Source: UBA974 sp002292405 (GTDB lineage Bacteria; Bacteroidota; Bacteroidia; Flavobacteriales_D; Sanyastnellaceae). Taken from it: DNA of 64,000 bases. Location: positions 558,001 to 622,000 of the forward strand of contig CALTBR010000003.1 of the NCBI GenBank assembly GCA_943842425.1, given 5' to 3'. Under the pieces are notes generated by a model that had not been told where the DNA came from, did no database searches, and saw nothing but the letters and a program-made list of their open reading frames with translations. A program made the position numbers and the translations under genes. Positions 55,307 to 64,000 of the stretch are shown here, one piece after another (position 1 is the first letter of the stretch; every line of letters begins with the position of its first letter).

Positions 55307-55687
55307 TTACTTTGCTTTGAAATAACCAAATAGGGCAATTCCTAACATCAGCATGTCAGGTGCTGCAACTGAAAAAGAAAAGTTCATCAGCTCTGAATTT
55401 GCCATAACACCAAAGAAAACATACATCAAAACTAGAGTTCCAATTATATATGCTAATAATAATTTCTTCGATGTTTCAACTGAAGCGTTTCTACCAAGTA
55501 AAAGCATAAGTCCAATTATTAATAGGGCTGGAGATAAGCCATAATGAAATAACTCACCCATATTGAGAACATCATTATTCGATGAATTTACCATTACTGT
55601 AGAAAATGATGATGCGAAGAAAAGAGTTATAATTCCCATAAGAGAATTGTAAATTCCTAAGATTGATAAACTGTATTTTGTTTTCAT
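55307..55687 (-). CDS. Small integral membrane protein, unknown function
   Basis: A 126-residue protein from the ATG at 55687, with four probable membrane helices (about 5-28, 48-62, 72-92, 103-122). The frame could extend to 55735, but the extra residues are polar and do not fit. The family is not recognised. The 176-base gap after it holds no gene that I can see. Confidence 0.65.
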   Translation of the reverse strand: MKTKYSLSILGIYNSLMGIITLFFASSFSTVMVNSSNNDVLNMGELFHYGLSPALLIIGLMLLLGRNASVETSKKLLLAYIIGTLVLMYVFFGVMANSELMNFSFSVAAPDMLMLGIALFGYFKAK

Positions 55688-55738
55688 ATTATTACTTTTT
55701 ATAGAATCACAATTTACATCAAAATCTGACCTCAAAGC

Positions 55739-55766
55739 AAAAGCCCGACACTGTAGTCGAGCTTTT
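55739..55766 (-). terminator. Bidirectional terminator hairpin after tRNA-Arg
   Basis: On the minus strand, AAAAGCTCGAC pairs with GTCGGGCTTTT (one G-U pair) around a TACAGT loop, just downstream of the tRNA. The T-rich flank on the plus side suggests it works in both directions. Confidence 0.65.
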
Positions 55767-55779
55767 GTTGTTTTTTTTG

Positions 55780-55853
55780 TGACCCTGTAGGGATTCGAAC
55801 CCCAAACCTTCGCATCCGTAGTGCGATACTCTATCCAGTTGAGCTACAGGGCC
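55780..55853 (-). tRNA. tRNA-Arg (anticodon ACG)
   Basis: Cloverleaf on the minus strand: acceptor GGCCCTG pairs with CAGGGTC (one G-U), D-arm GCTC...GAGT, anticodon stem TCGCA/TGCGA around loop CTACGGA (anticodon ACG), and T-arm with GGTTCGAATCC. The ACG anticodon is modified to inosine-CG and reads CGU, CGC and CGA. CCA is not fully encoded. A TATCTTTG promoter element lies 37 bases upstream and a terminator hairpin 14 bases downstream, so it is a single-gene transcription unit. Confidence 0.97.
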
Positions 55854-55889
55854 AACCTATTCCGCGATGGACTAGCCACAATCGGACGG

Positions 55890-55897
55890 CAAAGATA
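55890..55897 (-). promoter_or_regulatory. -7 promoter element TATCTTTG for tRNA-Arg
   Basis: A perfect TAnnTTTG element on the minus strand, 37 bases upstream of the tRNA 5' end. Confidence 0.6.
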
Positions 55898-55959
55898 CTC
55901 ACGTTCTTGTCCAATGCAACTTTTCTTGAGGTATTTCACAAAAAGTATGGAATTAAGAA

Positions 55960-56814
55960 ATCCGCAACAGTGGCTAGGGTTGATAGTCATGATAAATCAA
56001 GACTAACGTCCTTTGCAATCACCGTTGCGGATCCTCCAGTCTTCATACCTGAACCGGGATGAAGCGCCTTTGAGGGGCTAGGGCACGAAGGCCCTAGTCT
56101 CTCTCCGGTCCGATCAATTTCAATGTTAATCTCAATCGAACGGCTGGTATCCTAAAGTGCTAATTCTGTGGGAACACAGAAGAAACGCCCTTCGGAAAAC
56201 CGAGGCTTGCCTTAATTGGCTCCTCTCGGCGCTGCGCAGCTCTCACTGACGCTGTTTGAACTTAAGAAATACTTAGAACTTCGGGATAGAAGGCTCGATT
56301 TTACTCTCATCTCCATACTCCTAGGTTTTACCGTAAAAAAGTAAACTCTTTCATGGTGCATTCCTCTGCTTTAGTCACATTTGAACTTAAGCTAACTTAT
56401 GTTCAACTGCGTTTTTCAAATTGTAAACTAAAAATATGCAAAGCATATATTAGTGAAACCTTTCGGAATCTGTCCATTCTCAGGACTTAACGCATTTCAA
56501 AATCAAACCCCTCTTCTGCCGAAGCAGCTGAGGCAAGCAACCCTAACCTCAATAGGTAAGGAACCAAAGCGAATCAAATTGTGTCGATGTCTCTTCACGT
56601 TGAATACTTCCTAGTGTAACTTCTGGCATTCTTTCTCAAGATCACCTCCCTTTCAGGACCCCTTTCACCTCTCGGCTGCCTTCGTCTTAAATTAGATTTG
56701 CATCTTCTTCAGTTTCGATCGCTTTGGGGGATTAGCCACTTGCTTGAAACAAATAAGCAACTATTTTCCTATACAAATCAAATAATAAAGGGGGAAGGAA
56801 TTCACAACGATTCC
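55960..56814. ncRNA. Candidate large structured RNA in ORF-free region
   Basis: About 0.9 kb between tRNA-Arg and the methyltransferase gene has no convincing ORF but at least fourteen clean inverted repeats. Examples: a 13-bp closing pair at 55960-55972 with 56020-56032; 13 bp at 56072-56084 with 56091-56103; 7 bp closed by a GGAA loop at 56164-56181; and a long hairpin at 56381-56406. In two stems (56072-56103 and 56105-56147) pairing is kept by G-U on the plus strand, and the GGAA loop is GNRA-type; the 55960 stem favours minus. Strand is thus open, with plus slightly preferred. RNase P, tmRNA and SRP signatures were not found. Confidence 0.4.
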
Positions 56815-56861
56815 ACTTACGTTATAAACAATTGTTAATTAAGGTTTATCACACAGAGAAG

Positions 56862-58427
56862 TTACGCTTTAAAGTACCTAATGCTTACTGTAGCTGGTAA
56901 TTCTTTTGGGAAAGTTCTAGAGCAAGACTGATCAATTGAAAGATCTGCTTCTGCCGCCATAGCATCATAGACAGGGACTTCTACAATATACTGATCAGCA
57001 AAACCATGAGTGGCATCATAAGCTGTAGCAGGCATATCGCCTTGACGATCTGCTGCAGCTTCAGGATCAATGGTATGTAGTTCGACTACAAGAAGACCGT
57101 GCTCTGCTACATATGGAGCCCAACGAAGAAAATGTTCTTTCAAACTTTGTTCAACATTTCTAAGCTTTAAACGTTCTCCTCTAAAAGAAAAAGCTCCAGT
57201 AGAGATTGCTCTATCTGGTCTATCAATAACAGGTCTATTGAAAATCCTATTGTGATCTAAGAAAGAACGCACACTCATTAAATCTCCCAAGCGGATATGA
57301 TGAACCCTCCAAATATCCATGGCAAGCTGATCTGGATCTCCTATATCTCCCCAAATAAAATGACCCTCTACACCTTCTTGTTTAAAGTGATCAGCTGTAG
57401 CAATGAGTGCTTCTTGGTTGAAATCAGCTCCAACTAACTCTAAAGGATGAGTCTCTAAATGCTGACCTCTAAGAGTAGAGGTCTTTATAACCTCAGAAAG
57501 GTGTAAAAGCAATGCTCCATTCCCACAACCCATATCACAAAGTCCAGATGGCTGTTTATCGAGTGGGGAGTTAAATACAGATTTAATTACCTCATCTAAA
57601 TGGGTGAAATATGCCTTATGAGCACCTCCTGACCCCCAAACATTAAGAGTCCTATCCACATGAATTTCTGGTTCGCCTGGTTGAATCCGCCACAGATAAG
57701 ATCCATTTCCGAAAATTAATTCTTTAGACCAAATAAATGTTTTCACGTACGAAGTTGTCACTCCATACGCAGAGGAACGCTTTAAAAAGAACGCTCCCAT
57801 ATCTGTATTATCCCACCCTAACAATACCAGAACTCTTCCCCAAGCTTCTTGCTTGGATGCATGCATTTTTAAAACAGCGGCATTGTGATCCTCCCATGAT
57901 GAAATCGGCTTAGTACCGTGGATAGTTCCGAGAGTTACAAGAAAAGGAGCAACAAGTGCTCCTTCGAGGTGGCTTTTAATTCGAGACATTATCCCCTCAT
58001 CTGGCATGTCTTTCCAAGCATCCATCAAAATCTCCATCGACATTAAATCACCTGGTGCTAAAGCTTTACCTGGTGTATTCCAAGATCCGACGATACACTT
58101 CATCCACTTTCTACCAGCGGCATACGAACTGTTGTGTAGGTACCAGTCCTTGGGAGTTTGACCAACGGCCGGCCTGTAATTTATCATATCTTCAGCTCGT
58201 GCAGCCTCGAGCAAACCTTGGGAACACAGCATCCTAAGCGCGACATTTAAATACCCAGAATTAGCTCGATATTCAGCCGCAAGTTGATCGACATCTCCTG
58301 AAGCATGAAAAACTCTCTCTAAAAGTCCCCATTCATGAAGAACAGGCACAACACCACACATCGCTAAACCATCAAGGTGATAGAACAGTTGTTTCCGTAA
58401 AGATCGTTTTTCGAATTTATCCAACAT
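56862..58427 (-). CDS. SAM-dependent methyltransferase, two-domain, about 520 residues
   Basis: A 521-residue protein with a helical N-terminal region resembling the winged-helix dimerisation part of O-methyltransferases (about 10-80, LAMCGVVPVLHEWGLLERV) and a class I methyltransferase core whose SAM loop is DMGCGNG at 298-304, followed by ELVGADFNQEAL and IWGDIGDPDQL. The middle (about 90-290) and the C-terminal part are not assigned. It is longer than simple O-methyltransferases and recalls the AprA-like group. The substrate is unknown. It follows the C1 peptidase gene by 12 bases. Confidence 0.72.
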   Translation of the reverse strand: MLDKFEKRSLRKQLFYHLDGLAMCGVVPVLHEWGLLERVFHASGDVDQLAAEYRANSGYLNVALRMLCSQGLLEAARAEDMINYRPAVGQTPKDWYLHNSSYAAGRKWMKCIVGSWNTPGKALAPGDLMSMEILMDAWKDMPDEGIMSRIKSHLEGALVAPFLVTLGTIHGTKPISSWEDHNAAVLKMHASKQEAWGRVLVLLGWDNTDMGAFFLKRSSAYGVTTSYVKTFIWSKELIFGNGSYLWRIQPGEPEIHVDRTLNVWGSGGAHKAYFTHLDEVIKSVFNSPLDKQPSGLCDMGCGNGALLLHLSEVIKTSTLRGQHLETHPLELVGADFNQEALIATADHFKQEGVEGHFIWGDIGDPDQLAMDIWRVHHIRLGDLMSVRSFLDHNRIFNRPVIDRPDRAISTGAFSFRGERLKLRNVEQSLKEHFLRWAPYVAEHGLLVVELHTIDPEAAADRQGDMPATAYDATHGFADQYIVEVPVYDAMAAEADLSIDQSCSRTFPKELPATVSIRYFKA

Positions 58428-58439
58428 CTAGTCTTTCCT

Positions 58440-59558
58440 TTACTTACCCTGAAATGCACGAGCAACAGCTTCGTTATTAACTAAAATCGCAATCGTTTTT
58501 GCTCTGAAATATGCCATTGAAATATACTGATGCCCTCCATAAGGGTTATTCTGTCCCCAGCTATTCTTAATAATGAAATATTTATTACCTGATTGATCAG
58601 TTGCAAGTCCCGTGATATGCATAAGGTGGTCGTCCGTTGTCGTTTGGTTTTCAAAACCAATCTGACGAGACTCCTGAGTCACAACCTCTTCAACAATTTC
58701 CTCTTTCCAGAGTTTTTCCTCCTCCCCTTTAGCAGGCAATAAGGCCACACCATGACTAAAACTAAATCCCTTTTCACTTACATCAGCATCCCAAGCCACT
58801 GTATAACCAGCTGACAAGGCGCCCTCAACGACACGCTGCATCTCATCAATAGGCACGTTGAAGAACTCCCCACGGCTGAAGTTGTCTGGAATTTCAAGGA
58901 TGAATTTTTTTCCAAATGGATGGTGCGTAAAGGAGGTGATATTAATGTATGAATACGGATCGATACCTAAATAATCTCTGAATGTTTCAGGTGTATACGT
59001 CTCACCCTCATACACAAAATCTACAGGAGCGACACCGATGTGTTCATCTAAAATTTCATCGATACCCTTCATCCAGTAGAGGTCAATCTTGCCGCTTGGT
59101 TTAGTAAGTATGCTGTCTACGGCAGCTTTAAGTGCCTTGTCCATTGCATCATGGTCATGAACTGTTTCACCATCTTTCAGTCCAGTGTAAACATTCTGTG
59201 GGACAAGACCCCAACCACTTGCCGCGTTAATCACATCATGAGCGAGAGACCCTGCGCTGAACTGATGCTTTCCCTGAAGGCGTATGTACATCTCTGCTTT
59301 AAGTGGATACGTATAGCGTACAGTAGCCATTTCACTCAAATCCACAACGTGACCACTTATACGTGCTGCCTCAGATTCCAGAAAGCTCGAAGCAGAATAA
59401 CTCCAACACGTTCCAGTCCTATCTTGACTTTTAACAGAGGTCTCAGTCAGCTCAATCCTGGGAGTAAAAGTGTAAGAGAAATCTTGAGTATCTTGAGCCG
59501 TATAACTTGAAATTGAAGCAATTAAAATTGCTGAACATACGTGTTGTTTAATTTTCAT
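58440..59558 (-). CDS. C1-family (bleomycin hydrolase-like) cysteine peptidase
   Basis: A 372-residue protein with a signal-like hydrophobic N-terminus ending near YTAQD, so it is probably periplasmic, unlike cytosolic PepC. Active site: Gln45 and Cys51 in SQDRTGTCWSY, His311 in DHLMHITG, and Asn332 in KNSWG. Length is shorter than PepC (about 450). The gene is divergent from the M1 peptidase gene over only 26 bases, and the methyltransferase gene follows. The role is probably peptide trimming in the envelope. Confidence 0.9.
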   Translation of the reverse strand: MKIKQHVCSAILIASISSYTAQDTQDFSYTFTPRIELTETSVKSQDRTGTCWSYSASSFLESEAARISGHVVDLSEMATVRYTYPLKAEMYIRLQGKHQFSAGSLAHDVINAASGWGLVPQNVYTGLKDGETVHDHDAMDKALKAAVDSILTKPSGKIDLYWMKGIDEILDEHIGVAPVDFVYEGETYTPETFRDYLGIDPYSYINITSFTHHPFGKKFILEIPDNFSRGEFFNVPIDEMQRVVEGALSAGYTVAWDADVSEKGFSFSHGVALLPAKGEEEKLWKEEIVEEVVTQESRQIGFENQTTTDDHLMHITGLATDQSGNKYFIIKNSWGQNNPYGGHQYISMAYFRAKTIAILVNNEAVARAFQGK

Positions 59559-59584
59559 GCGCTAAAAATACAAACTTGTGCCCC

Positions 59585-62500
59585 ATGAATAAACTTTTCT
59601 CTCTATTAACAGTTGGTCTTATTGGATTAAGTACTTTTATCTCAGCCCAAACAACACCATACTTCCAGCAAACCGTAGACCACAATATTCATGTCAGTTT
59701 AAACGACACGGATCACGAACTTGATGCTGAGATTTGGACAACGTATACAAATAACAGTGGTGATGAACTGGAGTATTTGTGGTACCATGTATGGCCTAAT
59801 GCATACAGCAGTGCAAAGAGTGCATTAGCTAAACAACAAATGCGTGGAGGTAATATGTTCCTCTTCTACGCTATGGCGAAAGACCTTGGTGGGATTGACG
59901 GCCTGGACTTCAAAGTGAATGGCGAGCCCGCTGAATGGGAGTTTCACGCTGAGCATCCAGACATCGTCAAGGTGCATCTTCGTGAACCTTTGAAGCCCGG
60001 CGAATCGATAGAACTTCACACACCCTTCAAAGTTCGCATCCCGAGTGGCAAGATCTCGCGCCTAGGACACATCGGGCAATCATACCAAATCACACAATGG
60101 TACCCTAAGCCCGCTGTTTATGATAGAGACGGTTGGCACGAGATGCCCTACCTAGATCAGGGAGAGTTCTATTCCGAGTTCGGTACATTTGACGTGACTA
60201 TCACGCTACCGGCGAACTACACGATTGGCGCTACAGGAGATATGCCAGTCTCTGTGTTTACCGACAACGAATCTGAAATTGCTCGTCTCAACCAGCTCGA
60301 CATCAACACGCGAGAATATTTCAAATCAAAAGATCTAACAGGAGTTACCGACAACGCATCAAATGAATTTCCTGAATCTTCCCAGACTGTAAAAACCCTC
60401 CACTACCATCAAGAAAACGTTCACGATTTCGCGTGGTTCGCCGACAAGAGATTTAAAGTTCTGAAAGACTCTATAACGCTCCCCCACTCTGGCAGGTCGG
60501 TCACAACTTGGGTGATGTTCACCCCAAATGAAGAAGATCTTTGGCGTGACGCCTCAGACTATATTGGGAATGCTACCTACTATTACTCCCTCTGGAACGG
60601 CGACTATCCATACAATCAAGTCACGGCAATAGACGGCACAATCTCTGCTGGCGGCGGAATGGAATACCCCAACGTAACAGTCATCGGCGAGAGCGGAAGC
60701 GCGTTCGCATTAGATGTTGTGATCGCTCACGAAGTGGGGCACAACTGGTTTTACGGAATTCTTGGCTCCAATGAGAGAACGAGATGCTTGGATGGACGAA
60801 GGCTTGAATTCTCTGAACGAAACACGGTACTTGTTAGAATCATACGAAGGGAAAGATCTGGGTCTTATTTCTTCAAGGCTTTCTGAAAAATGGATGAAGC
60901 GGCTTGATTTGATGGATTTTGAATACAGATGGATAGACGAACTGGCATCAATCATGCCAGCTAGATTTGGAATCACACAACCCCTTCAGTGTCATTCTGA
61001 CGTTTTCTCCTCAAACAACTACGGTGCGATCGTCTATAAAAAAACAGCTGCTATTTTTGCATTCTTACAACAATACCTAGGCACAGAGACGTTCGATAAG
61101 GCGATGAGGCAATACTTCCAAGATTGGAAATTTAAGCACCCGTCCCCCATGGATTTACAAACTTCCATAGAGAGTTCTTGTGGCGAAGATTTAAGTTGGT
61201 TTTTCAATGACTGGATAAAAACCACAGGCAACAACGATTGGAAGATTACAGGCGGTAAGAAAACAGAAGATGGCAGCAGCGTAAATTTAGTCAACTCTGG
61301 CGATCTCACCTCACCTGTGGAAGTAGTTGCTTTTATGGAAGACCAAGAAGTCGGTAGAGTTTGGGTAGAGCCATCTACTCCTGGCACTCGCGTTACTGTA
61401 GACATCCCTGGAGCTGGCGCTACATCAGTCGTACTAGATCCCGATCGTTACGACTTAGACTATGATAGGAAGAATAACAACTATCGATTTAATAGCTTAT
61501 TAAGTAAAGTCGAACCACTTCAAGTACGCTTTGGCACCAGATTAGAAGATGGTACGAAGACTCAGGTGTTTTTTCTGCCAGTTATGGCATGGAACGCTCA
61601 CAACAGAATGATGTTAGGGGCTACTTTCCACAATACCACCATACCGCTTAGGGATTTTGAATGGATGGTTACACCGCTTATCAGCAATCCCACTTTCAGT
61701 TTCAGCAATGAGCTTCAACTCTCAGGGTTTTCAAGACTGTCGTATCACACAGGTCCTTGGTCAATAAATCTTCGTGCTCGAAGATTTTCTACTTATGAAT
61801 TTATAGATGATAACCTTCCCCTGGATAATCTGGTAATGGAAAATCCAACACCCATGAATCGGTTAAGTTTAAGCGTTATTAGAAAATTAAACGAGGTGAT
61901 AAATTCAAAATGGGAATCCAAAATGAAATTTGAATCTGTTCTAGTGAATGGCTTTATGGATAGTAAAGAATATTCAGAGACTCCATTTAGGTCCTCGCAT
62001 AGCTTTGCTTTTGACGCAATAAAAAAGCGAGGCAAGACCAAAGGACTAAAACAGAAAATGGGCTTCGAAACACGTCAGTTCATTACGATGGAACATCGTC
62101 TTGAGCCACCATCAACAGACATCAAACTTCCTCTATACAAAGATGTTTTTAATATTTCAACTGCATACTATCAAGCTACGAAGCGTATTGCCAATTCAAC
62201 TAAAAAGATTAAACTGAAAATCTTATCTAGCATTATATTTCATAATGAAGATGAACATGTTTGGAATGGCCTTAATAACAATGCTCAAATCCCAACATCA
62301 GGATTTGGAGCTCAATTCGACCCAATGGCTGATAATTTACTTTTAGATAGAGGTGCATCGTCGGGATTGCTTTCAGCCCAAACCCAACTAGAGCATGGAG
62401 CTCTGCCATTAAACAATTTTGCGAGAGATTGGATGTCAAGCGCGAAACTTGAATACGAATTTGCTAAATACTTATCAGTTTTCGGGGGCGCATTACTTTA

Positions 62501-62699
62501 TGACAACGATAACTTCGACGCTGTTGCTGGATTTACTGGATATTTTGGCCCTTTCCAAATCCACATGCCTCTATACTCAATTTCCATGATGGACAAAATG
62601 GAATCTGATGATGAATCATATGCTCCCTATAAATACTGGATGTTCTCATTAAACTTGAATAAACTAAACCCCTGGGGCATCATCCGAAACACGAATTAA
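59585..62699 (+). pseudogene. M1-family zinc aminopeptidase, interrupted by a frameshift
   Basis: The first frame (ATG 59585, signal ending FISAQ) runs through the M1 domain to the zinc motif HEVGHNWFYG (about residue 382) and, right after GILGSNER, shifts out of register and stops at 60886. The correct continuation (DAWMDEGLNS, with the third zinc ligand Glu) lies in the next frame and runs to 62699. Deleting one A near 60778-60779 restores a single protein of about 1037 residues with a C-terminal extension of beta-barrel-like character. As written the catalytic site is split, so the product would be inactive. Sequence error, real decay or frameshifting cannot be told apart here. Confidence 0.85.
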
Positions 62700-63632
62700 T
62701 CAGAAAGATGCTCTGACAAAATCACCAATATGTGGTGGTATTAACCATGTTACATATAAAGCAATATTCCAGAGCTTTTCATTGTACCCACCCTCAGATG
62801 CGCCTAAAATAATATGATCTCTACTCACTCGTAAATTGGCCTCCAGATTACCACCCTCTTCGAACATTGCTTCAAGGCCTATCACTCCATAGAAACCTAA
62901 ACCAGTAGATGTCAGGTTACTTCCAGCCCCACTAAATTGACCGCCGCCATTAAAAAAGGTGATGAGATCATAGGTGTTGGTCTCAATATTTATATAATTT
63001 CTTTTGATTTGGACAGATGTTGCCGTCGCACCCAACTCAAATATCCATGCTGCCTGATCAATGATGTATGCAGACGTTCGGTATCCAAGTGTTCCTATCA
63101 TGCGTCGCTCTTGACCGAAGATTCCATATACCTTGATGTCGTTACTCCCCTGCCCTTGCCCAGGGAGCAAATCCGTTTCTAGAGTCCAAGGTCCAGCAGC
63201 CTTGAGGTTAACGGCGTCTATGCTCATAACTAAGGCGCTTTCTGGATTCCAAAAATATAGCATTTTAAGCCCCAACATAAGTCCCGGGTCGTATGGCATT
63301 AAAAGCGGTGAGGAATCGTAAGGAATCCAGAAATTTCCACCACCAAGGTTGAGCATGTCGTTAATTTGGTTTGCAGTATTGCCTAAAGCAAGTCTTTCCT
63401 CTATTGAGTAAAGGGTCGCCTGATTGTCACCTAAATCGAACCACCCATCGCCGACATAGAAACTGCTGGAATTCGGATGCGCTCTGTAAACACCTAAATT
63501 CACTCCGAACTCCAAACCCTGACGGGTAGACACATATAAACCATCCTCATCATCCCAATTTTGGGAAAAACTCGTGAAGGGCAGAGACATCGCCAGAGAC
63601 ATTACAAAAAGGATAAATGACTTGATTTTCAT
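62700..63632 (-). CDS. Outer-membrane beta-barrel-like protein
   Basis: A 310-residue protein from the ATG at 63632, with a signal peptide ending SFSQN and beta-strand-rich sequence with alternating hydrophobic residues (GLEFGVNLGVY, ESALVMSIDAV, FYGVIGLEAMF), ending in phenylalanine, as many outer-membrane barrels do. I do not recognise a named family; it could be a PorV/PorP-like or general OmpA-like barrel. It converges on the M1 gene with adjacent stop codons. Confidence 0.7.
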   Translation of the reverse strand: MKIKSFILFVMSLAMSLPFTSFSQNWDDEDGLYVSTRQGLEFGVNLGVYRAHPNSSSFYVGDGWFDLGDNQATLYSIEERLALGNTANQINDMLNLGGGNFWIPYDSSPLLMPYDPGLMLGLKMLYFWNPESALVMSIDAVNLKAAGPWTLETDLLPGQGQGSNDIKVYGIFGQERRMIGTLGYRTSAYIIDQAAWIFELGATATSVQIKRNYINIETNTYDLITFFNGGGQFSGAGSNLTSTGLGFYGVIGLEAMFEEGGNLEANLRVSRDHIILGASEGGYNEKLWNIALYVTWLIPPHIGDFVRASF

Positions 63633-63685
63633 ATTTGCAAGGTACAACCAAGTAGCGATTGCCCTCTTTTAAACTGAAAGTAAAA

Positions 63686-63710
63686 ATGGCAGCCCACTAG
63701 GAGCTGCCAT
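63686..63710 (-). terminator. Intrinsic terminator after small ORF
   Basis: Perfect 8-bp stem ATGGCAGC/GCTGCCAT around a 9-base loop, followed on the minus strand by TTTT and another T-rich run. It lies 23 bases downstream of the small ORF stop. Confidence 0.65.
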
Positions 63711-63733
63711 AAAATTTCTTTTAATATTAAAAC

Positions 63734-63883
63734 TTAATTTATCGATATCTTAACATATCCCACAATTGATGTCTGAACCATTTGTGTAGAGCGGGAATAA
63801 TCAAGGATATTTTTAACAGAGGAAAGTCGAGGTCTTCTAATTCGATCAGAAAGTTCTTCGACCATAAAAGTAGTTTGCTTCAT
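63734..63883 (-). CDS. Small basic protein (49 aa), unknown
   Basis: An ORF beginning MKQTTFMVEELSDRIRRP and ending IVGYVKISIN, with a strongly basic middle and no signal or membrane segment. It is followed by a clean intrinsic terminator, which supports a real transcription unit. The rest of the gap (63884-64000) shows no further gene. Confidence 0.5.
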   Translation of the reverse strand: MKQTTFMVEELSDRIRRPRLSSVKNILDYSRSTQMVQTSIVGYVKISIN

Positions 63884-64000
63884 GCAATATGGATTTAGAA
63901 TTCTCCATTATAACGCACACTATTTTATGATATTGTACTGACTGTAAAATTAATACTGTGTTAATTGAATTCCATTTTCTGCGACTAACTTTTTTAGGTT

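Noticed and set aside
55821..56006. Plus-strand frame across the tRNA and the structured region
   Set aside because: It crosses the tRNA-Arg gene, has no recognisable domain, and the region's inverted repeats fit RNA structure better than coding sequence.
63819..63828. GAGGAAAGTC resembling the RNase P RNA conserved region
   Set aside because: It lies inside a small ORF, and none of the other RNase P RNA signatures (ACAGAA, the second conserved region, the 3' pairing) is found near it.

Overview
The window looks like AT-rich chromosomal DNA from a marine, flavobacteria-like member of the Bacteroidota. The reasons are the C-terminal T9SS sorting domains on several secreted proteins, a SusC/SusD pair, -7 promoter elements of the form TAnnTTTG just upstream of starts, near absence of Shine-Dalgarno sites, and very tight gene spacing (many ATGA or TAATG junctions). 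No phage, insertion sequence, CRISPR array or rRNA was seen.

Layout. 1-10 kb: the 3' part of htpG, then lemA, two TPM-domain genes, a TerB/J-domain co-chaperone, a large secreted zinc metalloprotease, a LysM protein whose signal peptide is out of frame, and an SGNH-hydrolase/MBOAT acyltransferase pair for cell-surface acylation. 10-28 kb: housekeeping and small genes (meaB, hisS, ung, a DEAH helicase, a LytS-like kinase, tsaD, a LuxC-like acyl-CoA reductase divergent from a dicluster ferredoxin, an Smr protein, threonine aldolase, an M28 peptidase) plus several secreted proteins of unknown function.

28-54.5 kb: a polysaccharide utilisation locus, most likely for laminarin or another beta-1,3-glucan. 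It has two GH16 enzymes, a GH3 beta-glucosidase, SusC, SusD, a PKD lipoprotein in the SusE/F position, an FHS-type sugar/proton symporter, a Nudix-domain regulator, and four large multimodular secreted binding proteins. Four proteins begin with the same domain of about 135 residues that I cannot name, and three end in dockerin-like calcium loops. A 19-bp palindrome of the form TATnGTA-N5-TACnATA lies upstream of exactly those four genes, and a weaker copy lies between a fifth binding protein and the symporter. I infer a local regulon in which surface proteins capture and cut the glucan, SusC/D imports oligomers, GH3 releases glucose and the symporter takes it up. A T9SS-tailed intradiol-dioxygenase-like protein and a CotH-family protein sit inside the locus without this operator.

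54.5-64 kb: a cupin lipoprotein, tRNA-Arg(ACG), about 0.9 kb without a plausible gene but dense in hairpins (a candidate large structured RNA), a large SAM methyltransferase, a C1 (bleomycin-hydrolase-like) peptidase, an M1 peptidase broken by one frameshift next to its HExxH motif, an outer-membrane-type protein, and a small ORF followed by a terminator.

The most unusual signals are the palindromic regulon, the shared N-terminal module, the structured ORF-free region, and two single-base frameshifts of the same sign that may be real or may be sequence errors.
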